Source: JANPCX01 sp031431125 | GTDB lineage: Bacteria > Pseudomonadota > Gammaproteobacteria > Burkholderiales > Burkholderiaceae_C | Direction: 5' to 3' | Assembly (NCBI GenBank): GCA_031431125.1 | Contig: JANPCX010000075.1 | Location: 1 to 16,636, forward strand | Length of the DNA stretch: 16,636 bases | Part shown: in pieces, positions 6,304-13,308 of the stretch | How positions within the stretch are numbered: position 1 is the first letter of the stretch | Layout of the letters: each line of letters starts with the position of its first letter | Program-made: the position numbers and the translations under genes | Notes under the pieces: model-generated | What the model saw: the letters and a program-made list of their open reading frames with translations, nothing else | Databases searched by the model: none | Told to the model about the DNA's origin: nothing

Positions 6304-7654
6304 GGGTCACCTCGTCCAGCGTGCGCAGGGTTTGTTCGGCCAGCCACTGGTACTGCTCGGGCGGCAGCAAATACGGCGGCATCAGGTAGACGGTGTGGCC
6401 AATGGGCCTGATCAGCAATTCATGGCGCCGTGCCGCCAGCTGAAAACGTTCGGCGAACTGGGGGCCTGCCACCTCGGGTTTCACATCAAAGGCCCAGACC
6501 ATGCCCTGCTGGCGCACATGGCACAGCCGCGCATCGTCACTCAGTGTTTGCCAGGTGGCGTTGATCAAATGGCTGCGTTCTTGGTTTTGCTGCAGCACCG
6601 CCTCGCGCTCGAAGCGCTCCAGCACCGCCCAGGCGGCGCGGCAGGCCAGCGGGTTGCCACTGTAGGAATGTGAATGCAAAAAGCTGCGCGCCGTGGTGTG
6701 GATGGCGGCGTCGTCCCAAAAGGCGTCATAAACCGCGTCGCGCGTCAGCACCACCGACAGCGCCATCGTACCGCCGGTGATGCCCTTGGACAGCAGGATG
6801 AAGTCGGGCCAGACCGTTGCTTGCTCGGGCAGCGTGGCCTGCTCGAAAGCAAAGAAACTGCCGCTGCGGCCGCAGCCCACAGCGATCTCGTCGGCGATCA
6901 GGTGCACCTCAAACTCGTTGCACAAGGCGCGCAGGCCGCGCAAATAGGACGGATCGTGCATGGCCATGCCAGCCGCACACTGAATGAGCGGCTCCACGAT
7001 CACCGCCGCCACGCGGCCCTCGCGTTGTTGCACCAACGTGCGCATGGCGACCAAAGCACGCTGTGCCACCTCCAAAGCCGACTCGCCCGCCGCCGCCTGC
7101 CGCGCATCCGGCGAGGCCACGGTGTGGGCGCGCATCAAGAGCGGGTCGTAGGCGTCGCGGAAGATGGCCACATCGGTGACGGCCAATGCCCCGAGGGTTT
7201 CGCCGTGGTAGCTGTGTTGCAGGCAGACGAACTCGCTCTTGTCTGAGCGGCCTTGGTTGCGCCAGCAATGGAAACTCATCTTCAGCGCGATCTCGACCGC
7301 CGATGCCCCATCACTGCCGTAAAACGCGTGGCCCAGCTCACCGCCGGTGAGGGCCGAAAGTTTCTCCGCCACCACCACGGCACTTTCGTGTGTACAACCG
7401 GCCAGCATCACATGCGGCAGGGTGTCGAGTTGCTGCTTGATGGCGTGGTTGAGGGTGGGGTCGACGTGGCCGAACAGGTTCACCCACCATGAGCTGATGG
7501 CGTCGAAATAACGCCTCCCCTCGGTGTCGAACAGCCACGGCCCCTGCCCCCTGGAAATGGCCAGGGGCGCGGCCTGTTGCGTTCGTTTGAGTGGCGTGCA
7601 GGGGTGCCAGACGCTGCGTTGGCTGCGTGCTGACAGGGCATCGGCCCCACCCAT
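6293..7654 (-). CDS. bioA: Adenosylmethionine-8-amino-7-oxononanoate aminotransferase
   Basis: A 453-aa class III PLP aminotransferase that converts 8-amino-7-oxononanoate to 7,8-diaminopelargonate, with SAM as amino donor in the BioA family. Landmarks: VWHPCTPLK (15-23) and SSWWVNLFGH (54-63), both typical of BioA; YGSDGASAVEIALK (112-125); HSYHGETLGA (147-156); IADEIAVGCGRSG with Asp255; LLSKGITGG with PLP Lys290; and HSHSYSGNPLACRAA near the C-terminus. ATG 7654 lies 26 bp after the bioB stop but lacks a visible ribosome site. An in-frame GTG at 7684 overlaps the bioB stop as GTGA and would add 10 residues; given the tight coupling elsewhere it is a serious alternative start. Confidence 0.96.
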   Translation of the reverse strand: MGGADALSARSQRSVWHPCTPLKRTQQAAPLAISRGQGPWLFDTEGRRYFDAISSWWVNLFGHVDPTLNHAIKQQLDTLPHVMLAGCTHESAVVVAEKLSALTGGELGHAFYGSDGASAVEIALKMSFHCWRNQGRSDKSEFVCLQHSYHGETLGALAVTDVAIFRDAYDPLLMRAHTVASPDARQAAAGESALEVAQRALVAMRTLVQQREGRVAAVIVEPLIQCAAGMAMHDPSYLRGLRALCNEFEVHLIADEIAVGCGRSGSFFAFEQATLPEQATVWPDFILLSKGITGGTMALSVVLTRDAVYDAFWDDAAIHTTARSFLHSHSYSGNPLACRAAWAVLERFEREAVLQQNQERSHLINATWQTLSDDARLCHVRQQGMVWAFDVKPEVAGPQFAERFQLAARRHELLIRPIGHTVYLMPPYLLPPEQYQWLAEQTLRTLDEVTHAA

Positions 7655-7680
7655 GGCGGGTTCAACCGCAAAGGACGGAT

Positions 7681-8685
7681 TCACGCTGCTTTCAAACCCA
7701 GCTTGCTGAAGAGCAGCTGGTCGCGTTCCCAATCCGGGTTGCCTGTGGTGAGCAGCTTGTCGCCATAAAAAATCGAATTGGCACCCGCCAAAAAACACAA
7801 CGCTTGAATGGCTTCACCCATGGTCTGCCGTCCCGCTGACAAACGCACATGGGCCTTGGGCATGGTGATGCGGGCCACGGCGATGGTGCGCACAAACTCC
7901 AGCAGGTCCAGTGGTTCGCTGCCATGCAAGGGTGTGCCTTCGACTTGCACCAGGTTGTTGATGGGCACCGACTCGGGGTAACGCGGTTCCAGGTTCGCCA
8001 ACTGCGCCACCAGGGCCGCACGCTGCGCACGGCTTTCGCCCATGCCCACGATGCCGCCGCTGCACACATTCAAACCCGCCTGCCGCACATGGCTCAAAGT
8101 GGTCAGCCGGTCTTGGTAGTCACGCGTGGTGATGATGGCGCCATACAGCTCGGGTGCGGTGTCCAGGTTGTGGTTGTAGTAGTCAAGCCCCGCGTCTTTC
8201 AAGCTGCGCGCCTGGGTGTCGGTCAACATGCCCAAGGTGCAGCAGGCCTGCAGGCCGTGGTCTTTCACCACCTTGACCAGGTCGGCCACTTTTTCAATGT
8301 CACGGTCTTTGGGTTCGCGCCAGGCAGCCCCCATGCAAAACCGGGTGGCACCTGCGGCCTTGGCGGCTTGCACGGCGGTGGTGACGGCCTCGGTGTCCAG
8401 CAACTTGCTGGCCTCCAGCCCGGTGTTGTGGTGGATGGATTGCGGGCAATAGCCGCAGTCTTCAGGGCAGCCCCCGGTCTTGATGGACAACAAGGTGGAG
8501 AGCTGCACTTCGTTGGCATTGAAGTGTTCCCGGTGTACTTGTTGGGCACGAAACAGCAGGTCGTTGAAAGGCAGGTTGAAAAGGGCTTGTACATCGGCAA
8601 CCGGCCAGCGCTCGTCGCGGGAGGGGGCGGTTGCAGTGGGGGCAGGTGTTGTCCAGTGGATGGGTTGGGCCAGGGGAGTGGTCAT
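7681..8685 (-). CDS. bioB: Biotin synthase
   Basis: A 334-aa radical-SAM enzyme inserting sulfur into dethiobiotin in the last biotin step. The [4Fe-4S] motif is CPEDCGYC (Cys73, Cys77, Cys80), the exact BioB CxxxCxxC form. Further hallmarks are TRFCMGAAWR, YNHNLDTAPELY, VCSGGIVGMGE and PINNLVQVEGTPL, and near the end LSAGRQTMGE plus ANSIFYGDKLLTTGNP, supplying the residues of the auxiliary [2Fe-2S] cluster region. Start ATG 8685 fits the family, with a short unconserved N-terminal extension of about 25 residues. No purine-rich ribosome site is evident upstream. It heads a seven-gene minus-strand unit and diverges from the DTW gene across 62 bp. Confidence 0.98.
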   Translation of the reverse strand: MTTPLAQPIHWTTPAPTATAPSRDERWPVADVQALFNLPFNDLLFRAQQVHREHFNANEVQLSTLLSIKTGGCPEDCGYCPQSIHHNTGLEASKLLDTEAVTTAVQAAKAAGATRFCMGAAWREPKDRDIEKVADLVKVVKDHGLQACCTLGMLTDTQARSLKDAGLDYYNHNLDTAPELYGAIITTRDYQDRLTTLSHVRQAGLNVCSGGIVGMGESRAQRAALVAQLANLEPRYPESVPINNLVQVEGTPLHGSEPLDLLEFVRTIAVARITMPKAHVRLSAGRQTMGEAIQALCFLAGANSIFYGDKLLTTGNPDWERDQLLFSKLGLKAA

Positions 8686-8747
8686 GGGTGTCGTTGGAGG
8701 AAACAGGTGAGGCTGCAGTGTAGTGGTGCATCCCTCAAAATCTCCCC
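8686..8747. promoter_or_regulatory. Divergent intergenic region between bioB and the DTW gene
   Basis: Only 62 bp separate the two divergent start codons, so the promoter of the biotin unit and that of the DTW gene must overlap or extend into coding sequence. The centre contains TGCA-GTGTAGTGG-TGCA (8714-8730), an interrupted inverted repeat. I found neither a BirA-type (TTGTAAACC...GGTTTACAA) nor a BioR-type (TTATMTATAA) operator here, so the biotin regulator cannot be named from this sequence. Confidence 0.4.
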
Positions 8748-9551
8748 ATGCCCCATGCCGTCTCCCTGCTGCGCGCTGCGCGCCTCGCGCGCAGCGCCAA
8801 ACCCTTTCTCGCCCGCGGTGGTTTCAAGCGCGAGCGTTGCACCGACTGCCGTTTGGTACCGAGCCACTGCATGTGTGCCTTGCGTCCGTCGGTACCCACG
8901 CGGTCGGGGGTTTGCCTGCTGATGGCCGACATCGAGCCGCTCAAACCGAGCAACACGGGCTGGTTGATTGCCGATGTGGTGACCGACACCTTTGCCTTTG
9001 GCTGGGCGCGCACCGAAGTCGACCCGGGGTTGTTGGCGCTGCTGAGCGACCCCCAGTGGCAACCTTATGTGGTGTTTCCGGGCGAGTATGCGGCGCCCGA
9101 GCGGGTGGTTCACACCGTTTCGCTGGCAAACGCCGGCCGTGACCCGGCGGACAAGCGCCCATTGTTCATTTTGCTGGACGGCACCTGGGCCGAAGCCCGC
9201 AAGATGTTTGGGCGCAGCCCCTACCTGAACCACTTGCCGGTGCTGAGCTTGCAGCCGGGTCAGGCATCGCAATACCAGCTGCGCCGCTCGCGACGCGACG
9301 ACCACTTCTGCACCAGCGAGGTGGCCGCCCTGTGCCTGAGTTTGGCGGGCGAAACCCTTGCCGAGCAGACGCTGGCGGCCTACTTGGACGTATTCACGCA
9401 CCACTACCTGCAAGCGCGTAGCCAATTGCCTGTTGCTTGGGATAACTCGGTTCACCAGCGCTTGCGCGAGCTGTTGATGTTGTTGCCGTCGCCCGCTAAC
9501 GCAGCGGTACGACAGCCTGCTTCGACAGAAAAGGATGGGGTGCAAGCTTGA
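8748..9551 (+). CDS. tapT: DTW-domain tRNA-uridine aminocarboxypropyltransferase (TapT/YfiP family)
   Basis: A 267-aa member of the DTW family, which transfers the 3-amino-3-carboxypropyl group of SAM to uridine in the tRNA variable loop (acp3U47 in E. coli TapT). Visible features: a zinc-binding Cys set CTDCRLVPSHCMC (Cys31, 34, 41, 43), EPLKPSNTG (63-71, matching the conserved P-[ST]-N-T-G), the name-giving DGTW (144-147) followed by AEARKM, and FCTSEVAA (187-194). It is a little longer than E. coli TapT through both termini. Family assignment is firm; the exact tRNA target is inferred from characterised homologues. The last 56 bp overlap the convergent glutathione S-transferase gene. Confidence 0.9.
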   Translation: MPHAVSLLRAARLARSAKPFLARGGFKRERCTDCRLVPSHCMCALRPSVPTRSGVCLLMADIEPLKPSNTGWLIADVVTDTFAFGWARTEVDPGLLALLSDPQWQPYVVFPGEYAAPERVVHTVSLANAGRDPADKRPLFILLDGTWAEARKMFGRSPYLNHLPVLSLQPGQASQYQLRRSRRDDHFCTSEVAALCLSLAGETLAEQTLAAYLDVFTHHYLQARSQLPVAWDNSVHQRLRELLMLLPSPANAAVRQPASTEKDGVQA

Positions 9552-10173
9552 CCATGCAGGCGTCAAACAAATTGCTGCCGACCCATGCCGCGAGCCACCG
9601 CTGAACGGCGGGCCATTGCTGCGCCACAAACCACCCGGAGTCCACAGCCGCGAACTGGCGCACAAAAGGAAAGATCGCCAGGTCGGTCGCACACGGTGAG
9701 TTGCCACCCAAGTAAGGCTGCCGACTCAGCCTGGCCTCCAGTGGCAGCAGCAGAGCCGCTGCCGCATCGGCGCGGTGGTCTTCGCGATGACCCGTTTCCT
9801 TTGAATGACGCTCGGGGTATTTGTAGCGGTCCAGGTGGTATTTGAAGTCGCCATCGTTGCGGCGCAGCAGGTCGAGGTTGTCGGGTGTTTGAGCGGGGTG
9901 CCACCAGTGGCCGTTGTCGTGGGATTGCAGGGCCCAGCGCATGATGTCCCAGCTTTCATCCAGCACTCGACCATCGGGCAGTTGCAGCACGGGCACGGTG
10001 GCTTTGGGTGACAAGGCCAGCAGCGCGGCAGGTTTGTCGCGAAGGGCGATTTCAAACGCCTCGAAGGGTTGCTGGGCGACCAGCAGCGCCATTCGCGCCC
10101 GCATCGCATAGGGGCAGCGGCGGTAGGTGTAGAGAAGGGGCAGGTGGGCTGAGTCGGCCGGTGCTGCACCCAT
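9496..10173 (-). CDS. Glutathione S-transferase family protein
   Basis: A 225-aa two-domain GST-like protein. The N-terminal thioredoxin fold starts at about residue 11 and carries CPYA (20-23) in YRRCPYAMRARMAL, a cysteine-type active site as in omega-like and glutaredoxin-like GSTs. ATVPVLQLPDG (58-68) holds the cis-Pro, and the following LDES (71-74) is the gamma-glutamyl-binding Glu-Ser pair. The rest is alpha-helical, with DLAIFPFVRQF typical of the GST C-terminal domain. Substrate unknown; a thiol-transfer or deglutathionylation role is more likely than classic conjugation, given the Cys. It starts 2 bp after the fic stop, so the two are probably co-translated. Its 3' end overlaps the DTW gene tail to tail. 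Confidence 0.93.
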   Translation of the reverse strand: MGAAPADSAHLPLLYTYRRCPYAMRARMALLVAQQPFEAFEIALRDKPAALLALSPKATVPVLQLPDGRVLDESWDIMRWALQSHDNGHWWHPAQTPDNLDLLRRNDGDFKYHLDRYKYPERHSKETGHREDHRADAAAALLLPLEARLSRQPYLGGNSPCATDLAIFPFVRQFAAVDSGWFVAQQWPAVQRWLAAWVGSNLFDACMVKLAPHPFLSKQAVVPLR

Positions 10174-10175
10174 GT

Positions 10176-11411
10176 TCAGGCAGCGCCTTCCGCTTCAGGC
10201 CACAGACTGGGGAAGTAAAACCGCAGCGCATGCTGCGGCACGCCCAGGCGCAATTTTCCGTGGGGCGAGTCGGTTTCCAAGAGACCGCGTTGTAAGAGCG
10301 CGCTGACCTGGGCGGTGGCCAAGCGGTCGCCCAGGCCGAGCAGGGCTTTGAAGTTGGCGCGGTCCAGCTCGCCTTGGGTGGCGAAGAGGTAATGCAGTGC
10401 ACTCAGGGACTGGCGGCGCACGCCTTGTTGCACCACTTCTTCTTCATAGGCCAGGCAGGCGGCCATGCGGTCTTTTATTTGCGGTAAGGCCAGTGTGGCG
10501 GCCATGAAGTTGACCTGGTCCAGGCACAGGCCGAGCACATAGGCGATCCACTGGGTGAGCCCCTGCTCGGTGAGGTTGCCGCGCCCGTCCAGGTCGCCCG
10601 CGCGGGGTGCATCGGCAGCGCTGAGGTGGGCGTAGTAGGCCTCATGGCTGCGGGCAAAACCACGCAGGGGTGACCACAGGCCCTTGCTCAAACCCAGGTG
10701 GTTCAGCACGAGGTGGCTGTGCAGGCGGGCGACGCGGCCATTGCCATCACGAAAGGGGTGTATCCAGGCCAGGCGGTGGTGGGCGGCGGCCATGGCCACC
10801 ACCTGCATTTCGCCGCGCCGCGTTTGGCCGTAGGCCTCAGACCAGCGCGTCAGGAAGGCACTCAATTGTTCGGCAGCCGGTGCGGCATGGCGGCCCACGC
10901 TCACCGCTTGGGTGCGCAGTTGGCCTGGGTGCAGGGGCTCGGGTTTTGCCGCTGGCTCGGCGGCGTCGAGCAGCAGGTCGGCCGGGGGCAAACGGGCGAA
11001 CAGGTCTTGGTGGATCTCGCGCACGGTTTGCGGCGACCAGACGCGTGCGGTGTCCCATTGGGGGCACAGGGTTTCGAGTTGTTGTTCGGTGGCCATGTGG
11101 GCCAAGGCCAGGCGCTGGCGGCGTGCTTTGTCGGGGTCTTGCGCGTAGTCGTTGCGCAGGGCCTGTTCAATTTCCAGCGGCAGGGTGTGCTGGCCTTCAA
11201 TTTTGTTGGAGTAATACGAATTCATGGCGCGCAACAAGCGGCGCAAGCCCACCAAAGCACCGGGTTGGCACAAGCCAGACAACTGGTCGGCGCGGCGGAT
11301 CAGGTCGCCCGCTTGCTCCAAGAGAGGCCCCAGCCGCAGCTCGCCTGGAAGCAAAGGCTCCATCTGAGCGGGGTGGTCATAAAGAGAGAAGGTTTGCGAC
11401 TTCTTAAGCAT
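10176..11411 (-). CDS. Class II Fic-domain protein (probable AMPylase with built-in inhibitory helix)
   Basis: A 411-aa Fic protein. The catalytic loop HPFRDGNGRVAR (218-229) matches HxFx(D/E)GNGRxxR, with catalytic His218. An N-terminal inhibitory motif SNKIEG (68-73) fits (S/T)xxxE(G/N), putting it in class II, where Glu72 blocks ATP binding until relieved. The N-terminal Fic_N region (LRAMNSYYSNKIEG) and a C-terminal winged-helix-like domain (about 310-400, with LHYLFATQGELDRANFKALLGLG) complete the common Fic_N-Fic-wHTH layout. Such proteins transfer AMP to protein hydroxyls and can also remove it; the target is unknown. ATG 11411 follows a dense cluster of repeats that includes a palindrome 2 bp upstream. 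With its possible DNA-binding tail this suggests autoregulation, an inference. Confidence 0.95.
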   Translation of the reverse strand: MLKKSQTFSLYDHPAQMEPLLPGELRLGPLLEQAGDLIRRADQLSGLCQPGALVGLRRLLRAMNSYYSNKIEGQHTLPLEIEQALRNDYAQDPDKARRQRLALAHMATEQQLETLCPQWDTARVWSPQTVREIHQDLFARLPPADLLLDAAEPAAKPEPLHPGQLRTQAVSVGRHAAPAAEQLSAFLTRWSEAYGQTRRGEMQVVAMAAAHHRLAWIHPFRDGNGRVARLHSHLVLNHLGLSKGLWSPLRGFARSHEAYYAHLSAADAPRAGDLDGRGNLTEQGLTQWIAYVLGLCLDQVNFMAATLALPQIKDRMAACLAYEEEVVQQGVRRQSLSALHYLFATQGELDRANFKALLGLGDRLATAQVSALLQRGLLETDSPHGKLRLGVPQHALRFYFPSLWPEAEGAA

Positions 11412-11493
11412 TCTTAAGTCTATGACTTAAAACACATTTATGGAAGTCTTGCGGAAGTATTTGCGACTTTAAATGCGACTTTAGTTGCAAGTT
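11393..11493. promoter_or_regulatory. Repeat-rich putative operator/promoter of fic
   Basis: An AT-rich stretch in a GC-rich window. TGCGACTT occurs three times: 11395-11402 (inside the first fic codons), 11462-11469 and 11474-11481. The last two copies are 12 bp apart and a fourth, degenerate copy TTGCAAGTT follows at 11485-11493. GGAAGT occurs twice, 11 bp apart (11442 and 11453). TTCTTAAG occurs at 11401 and 11411. Spacing near one helical turn is typical of cooperative operator sites. No convincing -35/-10 pair was found. Confidence 0.45.
11414..11430. repeat. Palindrome TTAAGTC-TAT-GACTTAA upstream of fic
   Basis: A perfect 7-bp inverted repeat with a 3-bp centre, only 2 bp upstream of the fic start codon, where it covers the ribosome-binding region. 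It could be a repressor site or an mRNA hairpin hiding the start. Its half-site AAGTC is shared with the AAGTCGCA repeats alongside, read on the fic strand. Confidence 0.6.
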
Positions 11494-11512
11494 AAGCTGT
11501 GCGTTTGTCAGT

Positions 11513-11550
11513 ATGCCTTTCCCGTGTTTGAGGCATTCAAGTCAGGCATT
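11513..11550. repeat. AGGCAT repeats in the fic/VWA intergenic region
   Basis: AGGCATT occurs at 11531-11537 and 11544-11550 as 13-bp-spaced direct repeats, and ATGCCT at 11513-11518 is the inverted form of the same motif. They lie midway between the divergent fic and VWA genes and differ from the TGCGACTT family nearer to fic. Possible regulator half-sites; function unknown. Confidence 0.3.
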
Positions 11551-11591
11551 GAGTTGTCAAAGGGATAAAAAAGCTCACCCCATTGCCCATG

Positions 11592-11605
11592 TTGATGCGT
11601 ATCAA
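11592..11605. promoter_or_regulatory. FNR/ANR-type box TTGAT-GCGT-ATCAA
   Basis: A perfect match to the FNR/ANR consensus TTGAT-N4-ATCAA, the binding site of oxygen-sensing CRP/FNR-family regulators. It ends 26 bp upstream of the VWA lipoprotein start codon. Classical activation needs the site centred near -41.5 from transcription start, which would put that start close to the ATG; otherwise it may act as a repression site. The match is seen directly; the regulator and its effect are inferred. Confidence 0.5.
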
Positions 11606-11631
11606 CCCAAGTGTTCACTCTGGAGACTTTG

Positions 11632-13233
11632 ATGCCCCTTCGTTTGCCCCTTCGCCGCCGCCCTGCGCCCCAGCTATTGCTGACCCTTACCGCACTGGCC
11701 TTGCTCAGCGCCTGTGATTCGATGGTGAGCAACCCCTTCATCGCCAGCGCACATGCGCGTCAGCCAATACTGCCTGACGCGTCCAGCCACTGGCCAGGCG
11801 TTTGGTCTGGCAATGAGTCGCCGCCCGACCGCGGCCCGGTTGCCTTTGACCCGCCCACGGCCGAACATTGCCGCCGCTGGCCTTCGGTGCGTGAGGTGGC
11901 GGGCGATGTGGCCTCCAGCACCAACGAGGCTGAACGTTGGCGCGGCGAAGACAAACGATCAATGCTGTCGAGGCGCGATGCCCTGCCTGCTGCGGCGCCC
12001 ATGGCCTCGGCAAAAACAGCAGGACGCGCCATGGAAAGCACCGCGCTGGCCGACCATGTCGGGTCCAGCAGCACCGCGCCTCTCACGCCGATGCCGCAAG
12101 TTCAACCGCCACCGCAGCGCCCAGCCAACGAGGCGGTGACTGCCGGCATGGTGGACGACAACGCTGACTTCGGCGAGTACCGCGCCTACCGCGAACGCAG
12201 CCTGGCATTGAAGCGGCTGCTGGTGCGCGACCGCGATGTGAGCGAGCGCCAGTTGCTGGAAGTGACTGACGCAGCCGGCCGCCCTGTGCACGACGCTGAG
12301 GTGGCCATTCAACGTGCCGGCCTGTCGCAGCCCGTGATGTGGGCCCGCACCGATGCCGCCGGGCGCGTTTGGTTGCACCCGCGTGCGTTTTTGCCGGCGG
12401 ATGCAGTCTCAGAAACACGTTTCGCAGTGGCCGTGCGCAAGGGCCAGAGCAGCGCCCGCACGGTGTGGTCACGCGGCCAAGCGGCGGCGCTTCAAGTGCA
12501 GTTGAAGGAGGTGCAGGCGGTGCAGCGCCCACGTTTGGACCTGGTGTTTTTGGTCGACGCCACCGGCTCCATGGCCGACGAGATCGCCAAGCTCAAAGGT
12601 TCCATGCGCGCAGTCGCCGCGCAAATTGCCCAGATGCCCACCACCCCCGATGTTTGTTACGGCCTGGTGACCTACCGCGACCGTGGCGACGCCTACCTCA
12701 CCCGCAGCCACGATTTCACCCACGACTTGGGCGCTTTCCAATCGGCCCTCGCGCAAGCCCAGGCGGCTGGCGGCGGCGACACCCCCGAGGCCTTGAACGA
12801 AGCTTTGCATGAAACGGTGCATGGCCTGAGCTGGCGCCGCGATGCGGTGCGTTTGGTGGTGCTGGTGGCCGACGCGCCGCCGCATCTGGACTACTGCGAC
12901 AAAGCGCCACAGACGACACAACAAACGGTCTGTCCGCTTTACGACCGCGACATGCAAGCCGCTTTGGCCAAAGGCATCAAACTCTTTGCAGTGGGGGCCA
13001 GCGGTCTCGATCCATCGGGCGAATTCATATTCCGGCAAATGGCGCAGTACACAGCAGGGCGCTTTGTTTTCTTGACTTACAAAAACGCCAAAGAACCCAG
13101 CAGCGGCCCAGGCGGCGAGACCGTGCACGACGTGAAGCAGTATTCAGTGCAAACCTTGGACAAACTGATTGTGCGTTTGGTGGGGGATGAGTTGGCGCAA
13201 CTGACACCCGCGTTGAAACCCGGGTCAACCTGA
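11632..13233 (+). CDS. VWA-domain lipoprotein
   Basis: A 533-aa protein. ATG 11632 is preferred over an in-frame GTG at 11611 because GGAG lies 6 bp before it and it gives a clean lipoprotein signal: basic MPLRLPLRRR, hydrophobic LLLTLTALAL, lipobox LSAC with Cys28. Asp follows the Cys, which in E. coli retains lipoproteins in the inner membrane. Residues about 30-190 are low-complexity; about 205-295 look like a beta-sandwich (EVTDAAGRPVHDAEV...TDAAGRVWLHP, carboxypeptidase-regulatory-like). The VWA domain spans about 303-490 with MIDAS motif DATGS (309-313), Thr384 in GGGDTPEALNEAL, and VLVADAPPHLDY. VWA domains bind metal-dependent protein ligands; the partner is unknown. It may act with the small Ig-fold lipoprotein just downstream, although a terminator lies between them. 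Confidence 0.9.
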   Translation: MPLRLPLRRRPAPQLLLTLTALALLSACDSMVSNPFIASAHARQPILPDASSHWPGVWSGNESPPDRGPVAFDPPTAEHCRRWPSVREVAGDVASSTNEAERWRGEDKRSMLSRRDALPAAAPMASAKTAGRAMESTALADHVGSSSTAPLTPMPQVQPPPQRPANEAVTAGMVDDNADFGEYRAYRERSLALKRLLVRDRDVSERQLLEVTDAAGRPVHDAEVAIQRAGLSQPVMWARTDAAGRVWLHPRAFLPADAVSETRFAVAVRKGQSSARTVWSRGQAAALQVQLKEVQAVQRPRLDLVFLVDATGSMADEIAKLKGSMRAVAAQIAQMPTTPDVCYGLVTYRDRGDAYLTRSHDFTHDLGAFQSALAQAQAAGGGDTPEALNEALHETVHGLSWRRDAVRLVVLVADAPPHLDYCDKAPQTTQQTVCPLYDRDMQAALAKGIKLFAVGASGLDPSGEFIFRQMAQYTAGRFVFLTYKNAKEPSSGPGGETVHDVKQYSVQTLDKLIVRLVGDELAQLTPALKPGST

Positions 13234-13251
13234 AAGCGTCAAGCTGCGTTG

Positions 13252-13287
13252 AAATGGGCACCAAGCTGCAATGTTTGGTGCCCGTTT
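13252..13287 (+). terminator. Rho-independent terminator after the VWA gene
   Basis: AAATGGGCACCAA (13252-13264) pairs with TTGGTGCCCGTTT (13275-13287) around a 10-nt loop: a 13-bp stem with one G-T wobble, containing nine consecutive Watson-Crick pairs. The A-rich base and TTT exit give a terminator shape. It begins 18 bp after the VWA stop and ends 21 bp before the next start codon. Confidence 0.72.
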
Positions 13288-13308
13288 GACTGCCTATGGG
13301 TGGGTGCC

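Noticed and set aside
5149..6411. 420-codon plus-strand open frame opposite bioF
   Set aside because: Gln/Gly/Ala-rich without motifs; the minus strand encodes an unmistakable BioF with the PLP lysine and DDAHG.
11393..11493. Plasmid-type replication origin because of the iteron-like repeats
   Set aside because: No rep gene nearby, surrounding genes are chromosomal, and the repeats hug a fic start codon, which fits an operator better.
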